From M0108 sp044228795 (GTDB lineage Bacteria; Pseudomonadota; Gammaproteobacteria; Chromatiales; Chromatiaceae): 64,000 nucleotides of DNA. Each line of letters starts with the position of its first letter. The stretch's first letter is position 1. A program made the translations under genes and the position numbers. This document shows positions 53,404 to 61,737 of the stretch, one piece after another. The notes under the pieces were generated by a model. The model made no database searches, was not told the origin of the DNA, and was given only the letters and a program-made list of their open reading frames with translations. The DNA lies in contig JBGAUE010000006.1 of NCBI GenBank assembly GCA_044228795.1, forward strand, positions 1-64,000. Reading direction: 5' to 3'.

Positions 53404-56400
53404 ATGAACCAGGGGGTAGGCGTGCTCGGAACCGTTCGTGATAGCTGCAAAATCCACCCGATGGTCCACGACTATCGGATGACGGAAGCCATCGAGAATC
53501 TCTCGGACCTCATCACCAGCCAGGGCGATGGCCGGGAGTTTTTTGCCCGCAACCACATCACCCAAGGCATGGCGACCCTGTTCCGCGAGGGCTTGCTGCG
53601 CCTGGCGGGGCAGTCCGACCAGGCCGCCTTCGAACTGGCCCAGGCCATGGGCGGTGGCAAGACCCACCTAATGAACGCCATCGGGCTGCTGGCCAAGAAC
53701 CCCACCCTGAGGACCGAGGTACTGCCTGCCGAGCTGGCGGACCGCCTGGACTTCGGCCCGGCGCGCATCGCCGCCATCAACGGCCGCAACGATCCCGAGC
53801 ACTTCATCTGGGGCGAGATCGCCACCCAGTTGGGCCAGGCCGACCTCATCCGCCCCTATTGGATCGAGGGCCCGCGCGGGGTGGACGAGAAGAAGTGGCT
53901 GGAGATCCTCGGCGATGAGCCGACCCTCATCCTCCTGGACGAACTGCCGCCTTACCTACTCAACGCTGACACCCGCGCCGTGGGCCGGGGTTCCCTTGCC
54001 GACCTGGTGACCTTTAGCCTCGGCAACCTGCTCAGCGCCGCCATCAAGCGCCCCCGCTGCTGCGTGGTCATCGCCAACCTCTCCGGCAGCTACGAGTCCC
54101 AGACCCGCGATTTGGCGCGGATCATGTCCAACCTCCAGCAGGAGACGCGCCGCCAGGCGCAGATCATCACCCCGGTCCAACTCGCCGGTAACGAAATCCA
54201 TGCCATCCTCAAGAAACGCCTCTTCACTCATCTCCCCGATGGGCGCCTGATCGAGGCCGTCGCCGAGGCCTTTGCCGAGCAAGTCAAGGCGGCCGAGGAT
54301 GGCGGTTACATCACCGCGCGGGCGATGGAAGAGGTGGCCGAGGAGGTCCGGGAGACCTATCCCTTCCATCCCTCCTTCAAGAACCTGGTAGCCCTCTTCA
54401 AGGAAAACGAGGGCTTTCGCCAGACCCGGGGCCTGATGCAGTTCACCGCCCGCCTGCTGCGCAGTGTCTGGAACCGCGATGCCAACGATGTCTTCCTCAT
54501 CGGCACCCAGCATCTGGACCTCAACGACCCCGAGGTGCGCGACGAAATCCAGCGCGTCAACCCGGCACTGCTCCCGGCGGTGGTTAACGACATCGCCGAT
54601 CAGGGCAATGCCCGCGCTGAAGAGATCGACGCGGATCTCGGCAGCGATGCCGCCGCCCAAGTCGCCAAGCTGGTCCTCTCAGCCTCGCTCTCCCGTGCCG
54701 TGGGCGCCCACACCGGCCTCACCCAGGCTGAAATCATCGAATTTCTGGCCGCCCCCAACCGCAAGGCCGATGAGTTCCTGGCCGGCCTGGACCGGCTGCG
54801 TGACCGCGCCTGGTACCTGCATCGCGAGGGCGAGGCCTTCTACTTCAAGGAGACCGAGAACCTGGGCCGCCGCATCGAGCGTGATGCCAAGCAGATTCCG
54901 CCGCCCAAACTGGAACAGGCCCTCATCAACCGCCTGACCGGCCTCTTCCAGACCCAGAGCAAGTCCCGCGCCGCCTATCAGGAGGTGCAGATCATGCCGC
55001 GCCTCGACGAGGTGCGGCTCACCGGTGGCCGGATCCTGCTGGTCGTGCAGCCCGATGGGCGCACCCCCCCGGAGGCGATCCGCAACTTCTTTGAGTTTCA
55101 GCAGGAAAAGAACAACGTCCTCATCCTCTCCGGCCATGACAGCCACCTGGCCAATGAGGTTGAGACCCGGCTACGCGAGCTCTATGCCATCGAGAAGATC
55201 CACGCCAACCTCAAGGCCGGCGATACCTTGTTCGAGGAGGCGCGCGACAAGTACGAGGAATTGGCCGAGCGCTTCACCAAGGCCGTCTCCGGTGCCTACA
55301 ACCGGCTCTTTTTCCCCGGCGGCGATGGCGAGCTGGTCATGGCCACCCTCGACAACGGCCTCAGTTTCGGCCAGGGCGACCATGCCGCCGAGGCCCAGAT
55401 CGAACGCCTGCTGGCCAGCGGTCGCTGCGATAACAAGCTGGCCCTGGACATGATGGATGAGCTGCCGGCCTACTGGGCCATGGCCGAGACCTTCCTCTGG
55501 CCCGCCAAGGACCGCCGCGTACCCTGGCGCGACCTGGTCATGCGCGCCAGGACCGACCCCACCTGGCCCTGGATGCCGGGCGCGCGCGGCCTGGATCTGC
55601 TCCGTGACGAGGCCCTCAAGCAGGGGCGCTGGCGCCAGACCCCCGAGGGCCACCTCGAAAAGGGCCCCTTCCCGCCCGAGAAGTCCTCGGTCAACGTGAC
55701 CCTGCTCACCAGCCACCGCGATACCGGCGAGTCCAGCCTCTCCCTGACGCCACGCCATGCCGGCGACAGCCCCCGCGTCTACGTTGCCACCACCCCCAAT
55801 GTGTCGGATCGGGACGAGCGAGTGGAGGACCTGGAGGACTACCGCACCACTGCCGCCACCCTCTACTTCATCGCCCTGGATAGTGCCGGCAAGTATCAGG
55901 TGGGCGAGCCCACCCGCTGGACCGCCGAGCTGACTGTTCGCCATGAAATCCGCAAGGTCGCCGATATCCGCAAGGTCGAGCTGCGCTGCACGCCCCCTGC
56001 CGAGATGCGCTATACCCTCGACGGCACCAACCCCAAAGAGGGATCTGCTTATACAGAACCCTTCAAGGTGCCTGCCAAGGGCGGTACCCTCCTCGTCGTC
56101 GCCAAGGCCGGGGAGGTCGAGAAGAGCACCCGCTTCCAGATCCCCGCCGATGGCGATGACCGGGTCATCATCGACGACCACCAACCGGCCCGCCTGGTCA
56201 AAGCCAAGGTCACCCTGGATACCACGGATCGCGCCTTCGCCCTCATCCAACGCTTCAAGGACCGCAAAGACACCCTGCTGCGCGGCGTCCAGATCCTCAT
56301 CGGCACGGGCGAGACAGCGGCGCAGATCCGCTTCAACGACCGTGCCCTGACGGTCGCCGCCATCGAGACGGCCATCGCCGGTATCCGCCAGGCCCTGGGC

Positions 56401-56532
56401 GATCCCCAGGCCGAGGTCCAGGTACTGATCCGCGGCGGTGTCACTTTTGGGGACGGCTACGCCCTCAAGGAATTCGCCGAGGTGGTCGGGATCGCCCTGA
56501 CCCCCGGGGATGTCATCCAGGGTGAGGCATGA
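53404..56532 (+). CDS. DUF499 AAA+ ATPase, defence operon
   Basis: A 1042-residue ATPase. Walker A is AMGGGKTHL (residues 81–89) and Walker B is ILLDELPPY near residue 180. The N-terminal REFFARNHITQGM is a DUF499 (COG1483) hallmark. Several hundred helical and beta residues follow, including a C-terminal part with DGTNPKEGSAY and a second (NRLTGLFQ) region. In defence islands COG1483 proteins are paired with DUF1156 methyltransferases and helicases, as here. An ATG at 53404 is used; a TTG eight codons upstream is possible. Its last four bases overlap the next gene. Confidence 0.85.
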   Translation: MNQGVGVLGTVRDSCKIHPMVHDYRMTEAIENLSDLITSQGDGREFFARNHITQGMATLFREGLLRLAGQSDQAAFELAQAMGGGKTHLMNAIGLLAKNPTLRTEVLPAELADRLDFGPARIAAINGRNDPEHFIWGEIATQLGQADLIRPYWIEGPRGVDEKKWLEILGDEPTLILLDELPPYLLNADTRAVGRGSLADLVTFSLGNLLSAAIKRPRCCVVIANLSGSYESQTRDLARIMSNLQQETRRQAQIITPVQLAGNEIHAILKKRLFTHLPDGRLIEAVAEAFAEQVKAAEDGGYITARAMEEVAEEVRETYPFHPSFKNLVALFKENEGFRQTRGLMQFTARLLRSVWNRDANDVFLIGTQHLDLNDPEVRDEIQRVNPALLPAVVNDIADQGNARAEEIDADLGSDAAAQVAKLVLSASLSRAVGAHTGLTQAEIIEFLAAPNRKADEFLAGLDRLRDRAWYLHREGEAFYFKETENLGRRIERDAKQIPPPKLEQALINRLTGLFQTQSKSRAAYQEVQIMPRLDEVRLTGGRILLVVQPDGRTPPEAIRNFFEFQQEKNNVLILSGHDSHLANEVETRLRELYAIEKIHANLKAGDTLFEEARDKYEELAERFTKAVSGAYNRLFFPGGDGELVMATLDNGLSFGQGDHAAEAQIERLLASGRCDNKLALDMMDELPAYWAMAETFLWPAKDRRVPWRDLVMRARTDPTWPWMPGARGLDLLRDEALKQGRWRQTPEGHLEKGPFPPEKSSVNVTLLTSHRDTGESSLSLTPRHAGDSPRVYVATTPNVSDRDERVEDLEDYRTTAATLYFIALDSAGKYQVGEPTRWTAELTVRHEIRKVADIRKVELRCTPPAEMRYTLDGTNPKEGSAYTEPFKVPAKGGTLLVVAKAGEVEKSTRFQIPADGDDRVIIDDHQPARLVKAKVTLDTTDRAFALIQRFKDRKDTLLRGVQILIGTGETAAQIRFNDRALTVAAIETAIAGIRQALGDPQAEVQVLIRGGVTFGDGYALKEFAEVVGIALTPGDVIQGEA

Positions 56533-57161
56533 GCGCCAGCTCCCCTAAAGGCACCGCGACAGAGGCCCAGGCCGGTGGCAAGCAGGCGGCCTACGCCCAT
56601 CCGACCCTGGGCTTTGGGGTTCCGGCCACCTCGGACCCGCATCACTTCGTGGTGGCCATTCCCCGCGGCAACACCACGCCCGTCCTGATCCGGGAGCATC
56701 TGGGCATGGCGACTGACAGCGGCCGGGCACAGGTCCTCGACCGCGTGCTCCTCGACCGCCCCCGCTGGACCGCCATCCGCGCTGAGGTGCAGCGGGCCTT
56801 CAACGCCCGGCTGGCGGAGCACAACCTGGCCCCTGGGACCTGGCGGGTAGGCGAAACCCCCATCGACCGGCTGCTGGGCAAGGAGTTGTGCGTCCTGGCC
56901 TGGGCTATCGAGCACCTGGACCCGGACAAGATCGGCATCGCCTTGCGCAATTGGCTGGCGCTGCGCCCGGAAGAGCGCTGGTGGCTGTTCGGTATGACGG
57001 CCCTCGCCACCGGCGGGATCCAGGACGCGGAGGAGGGTTGGCGGGTCGCCCTGCGCTATGCCCTAGGTGACAAGGCCCAAAACGAGATGCTCAAGCCGCG
57101 CATCCTGGTTCCTAAACCGGCGGTGGACGGTCAAGTGACGTTACCTTTGTTCGAGGACTGA
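56529..57161 (+). CDS. DUF3780 family protein
   Basis: A 210-residue protein. GFGVPATSDPHHFVVAIPRG and PEERWWLFGMTALATG are the family-type segments. The function is unknown, but DUF3780 genes are seen beside DUF499 ATPase and DUF1156 methyltransferase genes. It starts in an ATGA overlap with the ATPase stop, so it is translated with it. The last residues are VTLPLFED. Confidence 0.75.
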   Translation: MSASSPKGTATEAQAGGKQAAYAHPTLGFGVPATSDPHHFVVAIPRGNTTPVLIREHLGMATDSGRAQVLDRVLLDRPRWTAIRAEVQRAFNARLAEHNLAPGTWRVGETPIDRLLGKELCVLAWAIEHLDPDKIGIALRNWLALRPEERWWLFGMTALATGGIQDAEEGWRVALRYALGDKAQNEMLKPRILVPKPAVDGQVTLPLFED

Positions 57162-57280
57162 AAATCAGTGGCGGACATCCACCCTTACCCTACGCTGGTG
57201 CGGGAGTTGGTTTTGAGTTCGCGAGTTGATCCGACTGGCCCTGAGATTCTGGGCGACCTAGCGACCAGGAGATTCCAGCC

Positions 57281-57571
57281 ATGCTGCTATCAACCTTAAG
57301 AGCCAAGCGTGCCGCCATTGCCGCCGCAGGACGACAGTTCGGTGTCCGGCGCATTCGGGTCTTTGGCTCGGTGGTCCACGGTGAGGAGAAGCCCGACAGT
57401 GACATTGACTTTCTCGTAGATCTCCCACCCGGGTACGACCTTTTCACGCAGCGTCTGCCCCTGGCAGAGCGCTTGGAGGAGATCACTGGCCGTCACGTGG
57501 ACCTGATTCCCGAACACGAACTCAACCGGCATTTGCGACCTTATGTGCTGGCGGAGGCCATCGATTTATGA
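57281..57571 (+). CDS. mntA: MntA-like nucleotidyltransferase antitoxin
   Basis: A 96-residue minimal nucleotidyltransferase with the motif FGSVVHG...DSDIDFLVDL. The Gly-Ser and two Asp residues (the D-I-D pair) form the catalytic site. MntA proteins detoxify the HEPN nuclease HepT by adding AMP to a tyrosine. AGGAGA precedes the ATG. The 119-base gap before it is the only real break in the operon between the ATPase and the methyltransferase. Its stop overlaps hepT as ATGA. Confidence 0.9.
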   Translation: MLLSTLRAKRAAIAAAGRQFGVRRIRVFGSVVHGEEKPDSDIDFLVDLPPGYDLFTQRLPLAERLEEITGRHVDLIPEHELNRHLRPYVLAEAIDL

Positions 57572-57906
57572 CTATGCAGTGGCAGCCTTATGTCCGGCAT
57601 ATCCTGGATGTTATCGCCAAGATCCGCCGCATAGAGGAGCGGGGCGATCTCATAACGGATGAGGTGCTGTATGACGCGACCCTGCGCAACCGGCAAACCC
57701 TTGGCGAGGCGACCCAGCATCTGCCCGCTGACCTGAACCAACGATACCCGGCGATTCCCTGGAAACAGATCAGCGGCTTTCGCAACATCCTGGCGCACAA
57801 CCATTTGGGCGATATCGACCCTCAGGCGGTGCAGCGGGCCATCATCCAGAACCTCACTCCTCCGGAGGAGGCCATTGCCTCCATGCTGTCTGGGTCGAGC
57901 GCATGA
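57568..57906 (+). CDS. hepT: HepT-like HEPN toxin (DUF86)
   Basis: A 112-residue HEPN-domain protein. The RNase site is R-N-I-L-A-H in GFRNILAHNHLGDID (residues about 70–84), the Rx4H motif. In the usual HepT the residue two after the His is a Tyr that MntA modifies; here that position is a second His (codon CAT). The gene overlaps mntA and the methyltransferase by four bases each, so toxin, antitoxin and methylase are translationally linked. Confidence 0.88.
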   Translation: MTMQWQPYVRHILDVIAKIRRIEERGDLITDEVLYDATLRNRQTLGEATQHLPADLNQRYPAIPWKQISGFRNILAHNHLGDIDPQAVQRAIIQNLTPPEEAIASMLSGSSA

Positions 57907-60900
57907 CCAACCAATCTGCCAGGCCAGTGCCATTTGCCCTGAAGGACGCAGCTGCATTGATCGAGGCGGTGTTTCCCGCGCAGAAGATATCTTTCGAGGC
58001 GCAGCGAGAGCGTAAGGCCGGGGCGGGACAGACACTGACGGCACTCGGCTCCTACTGGAAGGGTCGCAAGCCGCTGATCCTGGTGCGGGCCATCGTGCTG
58101 GGTAGCCTGCTGCCGCAGACCGACGATGCCGAAAAGGACCTGGAGATCTTCGAGAAGCTCATGGCCTTCGACGAGGGCGGGCTGGCGCGGCGGGAGCCGA
58201 AGATCAGTCCGGCGGAGATCGCCCGGCGCCTCGAGCTGGCGGACCCCTGGCGCTACTTTGCGGCCTCTTTTAAGGGCGATAAGGAGGACGCCGAGGAGAT
58301 CGAGGGGGCGCAATTCCCGTTGGATATTGACGATTATCCAGGTCTGAGCTTCCGCTGGCGGCGGGATATCGACGAGCCGGACAAGCTGGAGATCCTGGCC
58401 CGGACGCTGGCGACCTATCCCACCTACGAGGAACGCGCGGGTCTCTGCAAGCGACCGGAGGAGATGGATCAAACGGCTCTGTACGCCCCCATCTGGCCCG
58501 CCGTGAACGCCCATCTCGGGCATCACGGCATCGAGGCCCATTCCCATCAGGAGTTGGTCGAGCAGCTCGGCATCCTGCGCTACGGCCACCGGCCCCGGGT
58601 GGGGGACACCTTTTGCGGTGGAGGCTCCATCCCCTTCGAGGCCGCGCGGCTCGGCTGCGACGTCTACGCCTCGGACCTTAACCCCATCGCCTGCATGCTG
58701 ACCTGGGGGGCGTTGAACATCATAGGTGCCTCGCCCGAGAAGCGCGCCGACATCGAGCGGGCGCAGTGCGAGGTCGCCGAGTTGGTGGATCAAGAGATTA
58801 CCTCGCTCGGCATCGAGCACGACAGCCAGGGCAATCGTGCCAAGGCGTACCTCTATTGCCTGGAGACCCGCTGCCCCGAGACCGGCTGGATGGTGCCAAT
58901 GGCACCGAGTTGGGTGATATCGAAGACCAGCAGTGTCGTTGCAAATCTGGTTCCGGACCCCGTTAACAAGCGCTTCGGCATCCAGATCCTGACCGGCGTC
59001 TCCATTGCCGAGATGAAGTCCGCTGAGCTGGGCACGGTTCGGGACGGAAACCTGGTTTACGAGCTTGAAGGCAAGACCTTCCGCACCCCAATAAAGACCC
59101 TGCGTGGCGACTACCGCGATGCCAACGGCAACACTGGAAACAAGCTGCGTCCCTGGGAAATGCAAGAGTTCAAGCCGCGCCCGGATGACATCTTTCAGGA
59201 ACGGCTGTACTGCATTCAGTGGATCACAAAGGAATCACTGCACAAGTCCCGACAGGAAACCTTTTTCGCCGCAGTCGCCGAGGGGGATTTGGAGCGTGAG
59301 CGCAGGGTGGATACGGTCGTCGCTAAAAATCTCAACCGCTGGCAGGAACAGGGTCTGGTGCCAGATATGGAGATTGAGCCAGGTGACAAGACAAACGAGC
59401 CTATCCGCACGCGGGGGTGGACGCACTGGCACCAGCTCTTTTCGCCAAGGCAACTTCTTCTCTTGTCCGCGCTATGGAACCACATGCGCAAGGAATCATG
59501 GGGCGCAATGTGTTTTGCCAACCTACTAAATTATCTATCTAAGCTGGTAGGCATTAATTCGCGGAGCCCAAACTCAGGCCGGGAGATGTGCCTGGACCGC
59601 GTGTTCATCAACCAGGCGTTGAACACGCTATCAAACTGGGGCGTACGTTCGTATGCCTACTTCCCCGACACGGCTTTCAAGCTGCCTTGGGGCAACGTCC
59701 CTGGACACGGCACCACTCAACCGCTCCCAGCCGAAGCCCTGGGGGTGAATTGCGATATCTTCGTCACGGACCCACCCTACGCTGATGCGGTGATGTACCA
59801 CGAGATCACCGAGTACTTCATCGCCTGGCTGCGTAAGAGCCCGCCCTCGCCCTTCGATCAATGGACCTGGGACTCCCGCCGCGACCTCGCCATCAAGGGC
59901 TCGGGTGACGACTTCCGCCGCGGTATGGTTGAAGGGTATCGGGCCATGACGAAGCACATGCCGGACAACGGCATGCAGTGCGTCATGTTCACCCACCAGG
60001 ACATCGGCGTCTGGTCCGACATGGTCAGTATCTTTTGGGCCTCCGGGTTGCAGGTGGTCGGGGCCTGGTACATCGCCACCGAGACGACCTCGGAACTCAA
60101 GAAGGGCGGCTATGTGCAGGGCACCGTCATCCTGATGCTACGCAAGCGACCGGCCGGAGATCGCCCCGGCTTCAAGCAGCGCATCCTCCCGGAGGTCAAG
60201 CGGGAGGTGGACGCCCAGATCAAGCAGATGTTGCACCTGAACACCGAGACCGAGGCCAGGATGGGCGCGCCGGTCTTCAACGACTCGGACCTGCAAATGG
60301 CTGGCTATGCGGCGGCCCTCAAGGTCTTGACCGGCTACACCAGCCTCGGTGGCGAGGACGTGACCGCCTTTGCCCTGCGCCCACGGCGCAAGGGTGAGAC
60401 CACGGTTGTCGATGAGATCGTCGAGCAGGCCGCCGAGACCGCCAACAGCCTGTTAGTCCCGGACGGGCTGGACCGCGAGACCTGGGCGGCCATCGGCGGC
60501 ATCCAGCGTTTTTATCTGCGTATGCTGGATATGGAGACCACCGGGGCCTCGAAGCTGGACAACTACCAGAACTTCGCCAAGGCCTTCCGGGTGCAGGACT
60601 ACGCGGCGGTGATGGGGAACATCAAGCCCAATGCGGCGCAGCTGAAGTCCGTCACCGAGTTCAAGCCCCGCGATTTTACCGACCGCACCGAGATCGGCCC
60701 GACCCCGCTTGGGGCCTTGATCGTCGCCCTTCAGGAGTTCCTCGCCGACAGGGAACCCGAGGTGGTGATGGCCAATCTGAGAGATGCCGTGCCGGATTAT
60801 CTGCATCGCCGGCCGCTGCTGATCGACCTGGCGGCTTTCATCGCCGCCAAGGCCCGTGGCCCGGAGATCCGCCGCGCCGCCGAGGCCATCGCCAGCCGGA

Positions 60901-60923
60901 TAAAGCACCAGAGACTCCAATGA
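57903..60923 (+). CDS. DUF1156 DNA methyltransferase, defence operon
   Basis: A 1006-residue DNA methyltransferase of the COG1743 type. The N-terminal DUF1156 part has EAVFPAQKISFEAQRERKAGAG. SAM motif I is GDTFCGGGSIPFEAARLGC near residue 235. The catalytic DPPY motif lies in FVTDPPYADAVMYHE near residue 620, the order seen in adenine-specific enzymes. The middle region (nt 58900–59600) is AT-richer and could be the target-recognition part. The gene starts in an ATGA overlap with hepT and ends in one with the DUF4258 gene. The large C-terminal part after residue 700 is uncharacterised. Confidence 0.88.
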   Translation: MTNQSARPVPFALKDAAALIEAVFPAQKISFEAQRERKAGAGQTLTALGSYWKGRKPLILVRAIVLGSLLPQTDDAEKDLEIFEKLMAFDEGGLARREPKISPAEIARRLELADPWRYFAASFKGDKEDAEEIEGAQFPLDIDDYPGLSFRWRRDIDEPDKLEILARTLATYPTYEERAGLCKRPEEMDQTALYAPIWPAVNAHLGHHGIEAHSHQELVEQLGILRYGHRPRVGDTFCGGGSIPFEAARLGCDVYASDLNPIACMLTWGALNIIGASPEKRADIERAQCEVAELVDQEITSLGIEHDSQGNRAKAYLYCLETRCPETGWMVPMAPSWVISKTSSVVANLVPDPVNKRFGIQILTGVSIAEMKSAELGTVRDGNLVYELEGKTFRTPIKTLRGDYRDANGNTGNKLRPWEMQEFKPRPDDIFQERLYCIQWITKESLHKSRQETFFAAVAEGDLERERRVDTVVAKNLNRWQEQGLVPDMEIEPGDKTNEPIRTRGWTHWHQLFSPRQLLLLSALWNHMRKESWGAMCFANLLNYLSKLVGINSRSPNSGREMCLDRVFINQALNTLSNWGVRSYAYFPDTAFKLPWGNVPGHGTTQPLPAEALGVNCDIFVTDPPYADAVMYHEITEYFIAWLRKSPPSPFDQWTWDSRRDLAIKGSGDDFRRGMVEGYRAMTKHMPDNGMQCVMFTHQDIGVWSDMVSIFWASGLQVVGAWYIATETTSELKKGGYVQGTVILMLRKRPAGDRPGFKQRILPEVKREVDAQIKQMLHLNTETEARMGAPVFNDSDLQMAGYAAALKVLTGYTSLGGEDVTAFALRPRRKGETTVVDEIVEQAAETANSLLVPDGLDRETWAAIGGIQRFYLRMLDMETTGASKLDNYQNFAKAFRVQDYAAVMGNIKPNAAQLKSVTEFKPRDFTDRTEIGPTPLGALIVALQEFLADREPEVVMANLRDAVPDYLHRRPLLIDLAAFIAAKARGPEIRRAAEAIASRIKHQRLQ

Positions 60924-61192
60924 CTGATGTCTTCCATAGCCAGCGATTCGATAAGAAGGTTTGGTTGACCAATCATGCAATCGAATCAATGGCGAAGCGG
61001 AATATCACGCTGAACGAAATTAAGACGCTGATTGAAAAAGGTGTTTTCGAGATAAATGAGTATCCGCATGGGTGGATCTTTCACCACTTCGCCGCTCGCA
61101 CTGATAATCTGGTCTGCGCTGCGATCGTCAACCAACAAGCCATTGTCATCAAAACCGTGATGATCAACTGGAAGCTAAGGGGTTCGTCATGA
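60920..61192 (+). CDS. DUF4258 family protein
   Basis: A 90-residue protein of the DUF4258 type (TNHAIESMAKRNITLNEIKTLIEKG...INWKLRG), a BrnT/RelE-like fold often proposed as a toxin. The gene is noticeably AT-richer than its neighbours. It overlaps both the methyltransferase and the DUF2283 gene as ATGA. The pair recalls a toxin-antitoxin module; activity is unknown. Confidence 0.8.
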   Translation: MTDVFHSQRFDKKVWLTNHAIESMAKRNITLNEIKTLIEKGVFEINEYPHGWIFHHFAARTDNLVCAAIVNQQAIVIKTVMINWKLRGSS

Positions 61193-61389
61193 AAATCGTT
61201 TACTACGAACAGGATGACACACTCTTCATCGAGTTCTCGAAGAACAAGGTGGTGCGTGATGAGTCTCTGAACTGGAATATCCATATTGGTTACACCGAAG
61301 ATGGCATCGGTGAGATTACGATACTGGATGCCGAAAAGAGCGGGCTTTATCCGCTGCAGATGGAGCGGGTGATCGCCGATGCAGCATGA
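61189..61389 (+). CDS. DUF2283 family protein
   Basis: A 66-residue DUF2283 protein (MKIVYYEQDDTLFIEFSKNK...GEITILDAEKSGL). DUF2283 genes often follow DUF4258 genes, suggesting a linked toxin-antitoxin-like pair. It overlaps the DUF4258 gene as ATGA. Confidence 0.82.
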   Translation: MKIVYYEQDDTLFIEFSKNKVVRDESLNWNIHIGYTEDGIGEITILDAEKSGLYPLQMERVIADAA

Positions 61390-61567
61390 CAGTCTCGCGA
61401 GTTTCGCCGATCCGTATCCATCCGAGTGCGCCCGCAACCTGCTCGACCAGACCCTGGTGCGGGAGGATCGGCAGACCTACCAACACTTCCTGGCCGTTCT
61501 GGCTCAGCCTCCGGACGGAGAAGGCTTCGAGCGGCTGATGCGTGCCCCAAGCCCCTGGCAATCTTGA
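61379..61567 (+). CDS. Possible small protein, unknown
   Basis: A 62-residue open frame starting at an ATG 11 bases before the DUF2283 stop (MQHDSLASFADPYPSECARN...). No domain recognised. It may be a real small gene in the operon or a non-coding shadow; the 170-base gap after it is the largest in the second half of the operon. Confidence is low. Confidence 0.35.
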   Translation: MQHDSLASFADPYPSECARNLLDQTLVREDRQTYQHFLAVLAQPPDGEGFERLMRAPSPWQS

Positions 61568-61737
61568 GCTTTGATGCCTTGACATCGCTTTCCGAGGGAT
61601 ACCGCGTCGAGGTTTTTTCCTGCGGCGTACAGATCCTGGACGAGTGGTTGACCTTGATGCTGTTGATGTCATTGCAGCGGAAGCCGCTTGCAGCGTCTCC
61701 GTGAGCCTCCGATCTTACTGATATCCCCGAGAGAAGG

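Noticed and set aside
57822..59165. 447-residue minus-strand ORF across hepT and the methylase
   Set aside because: Antisense shadow over two well-supported genes.
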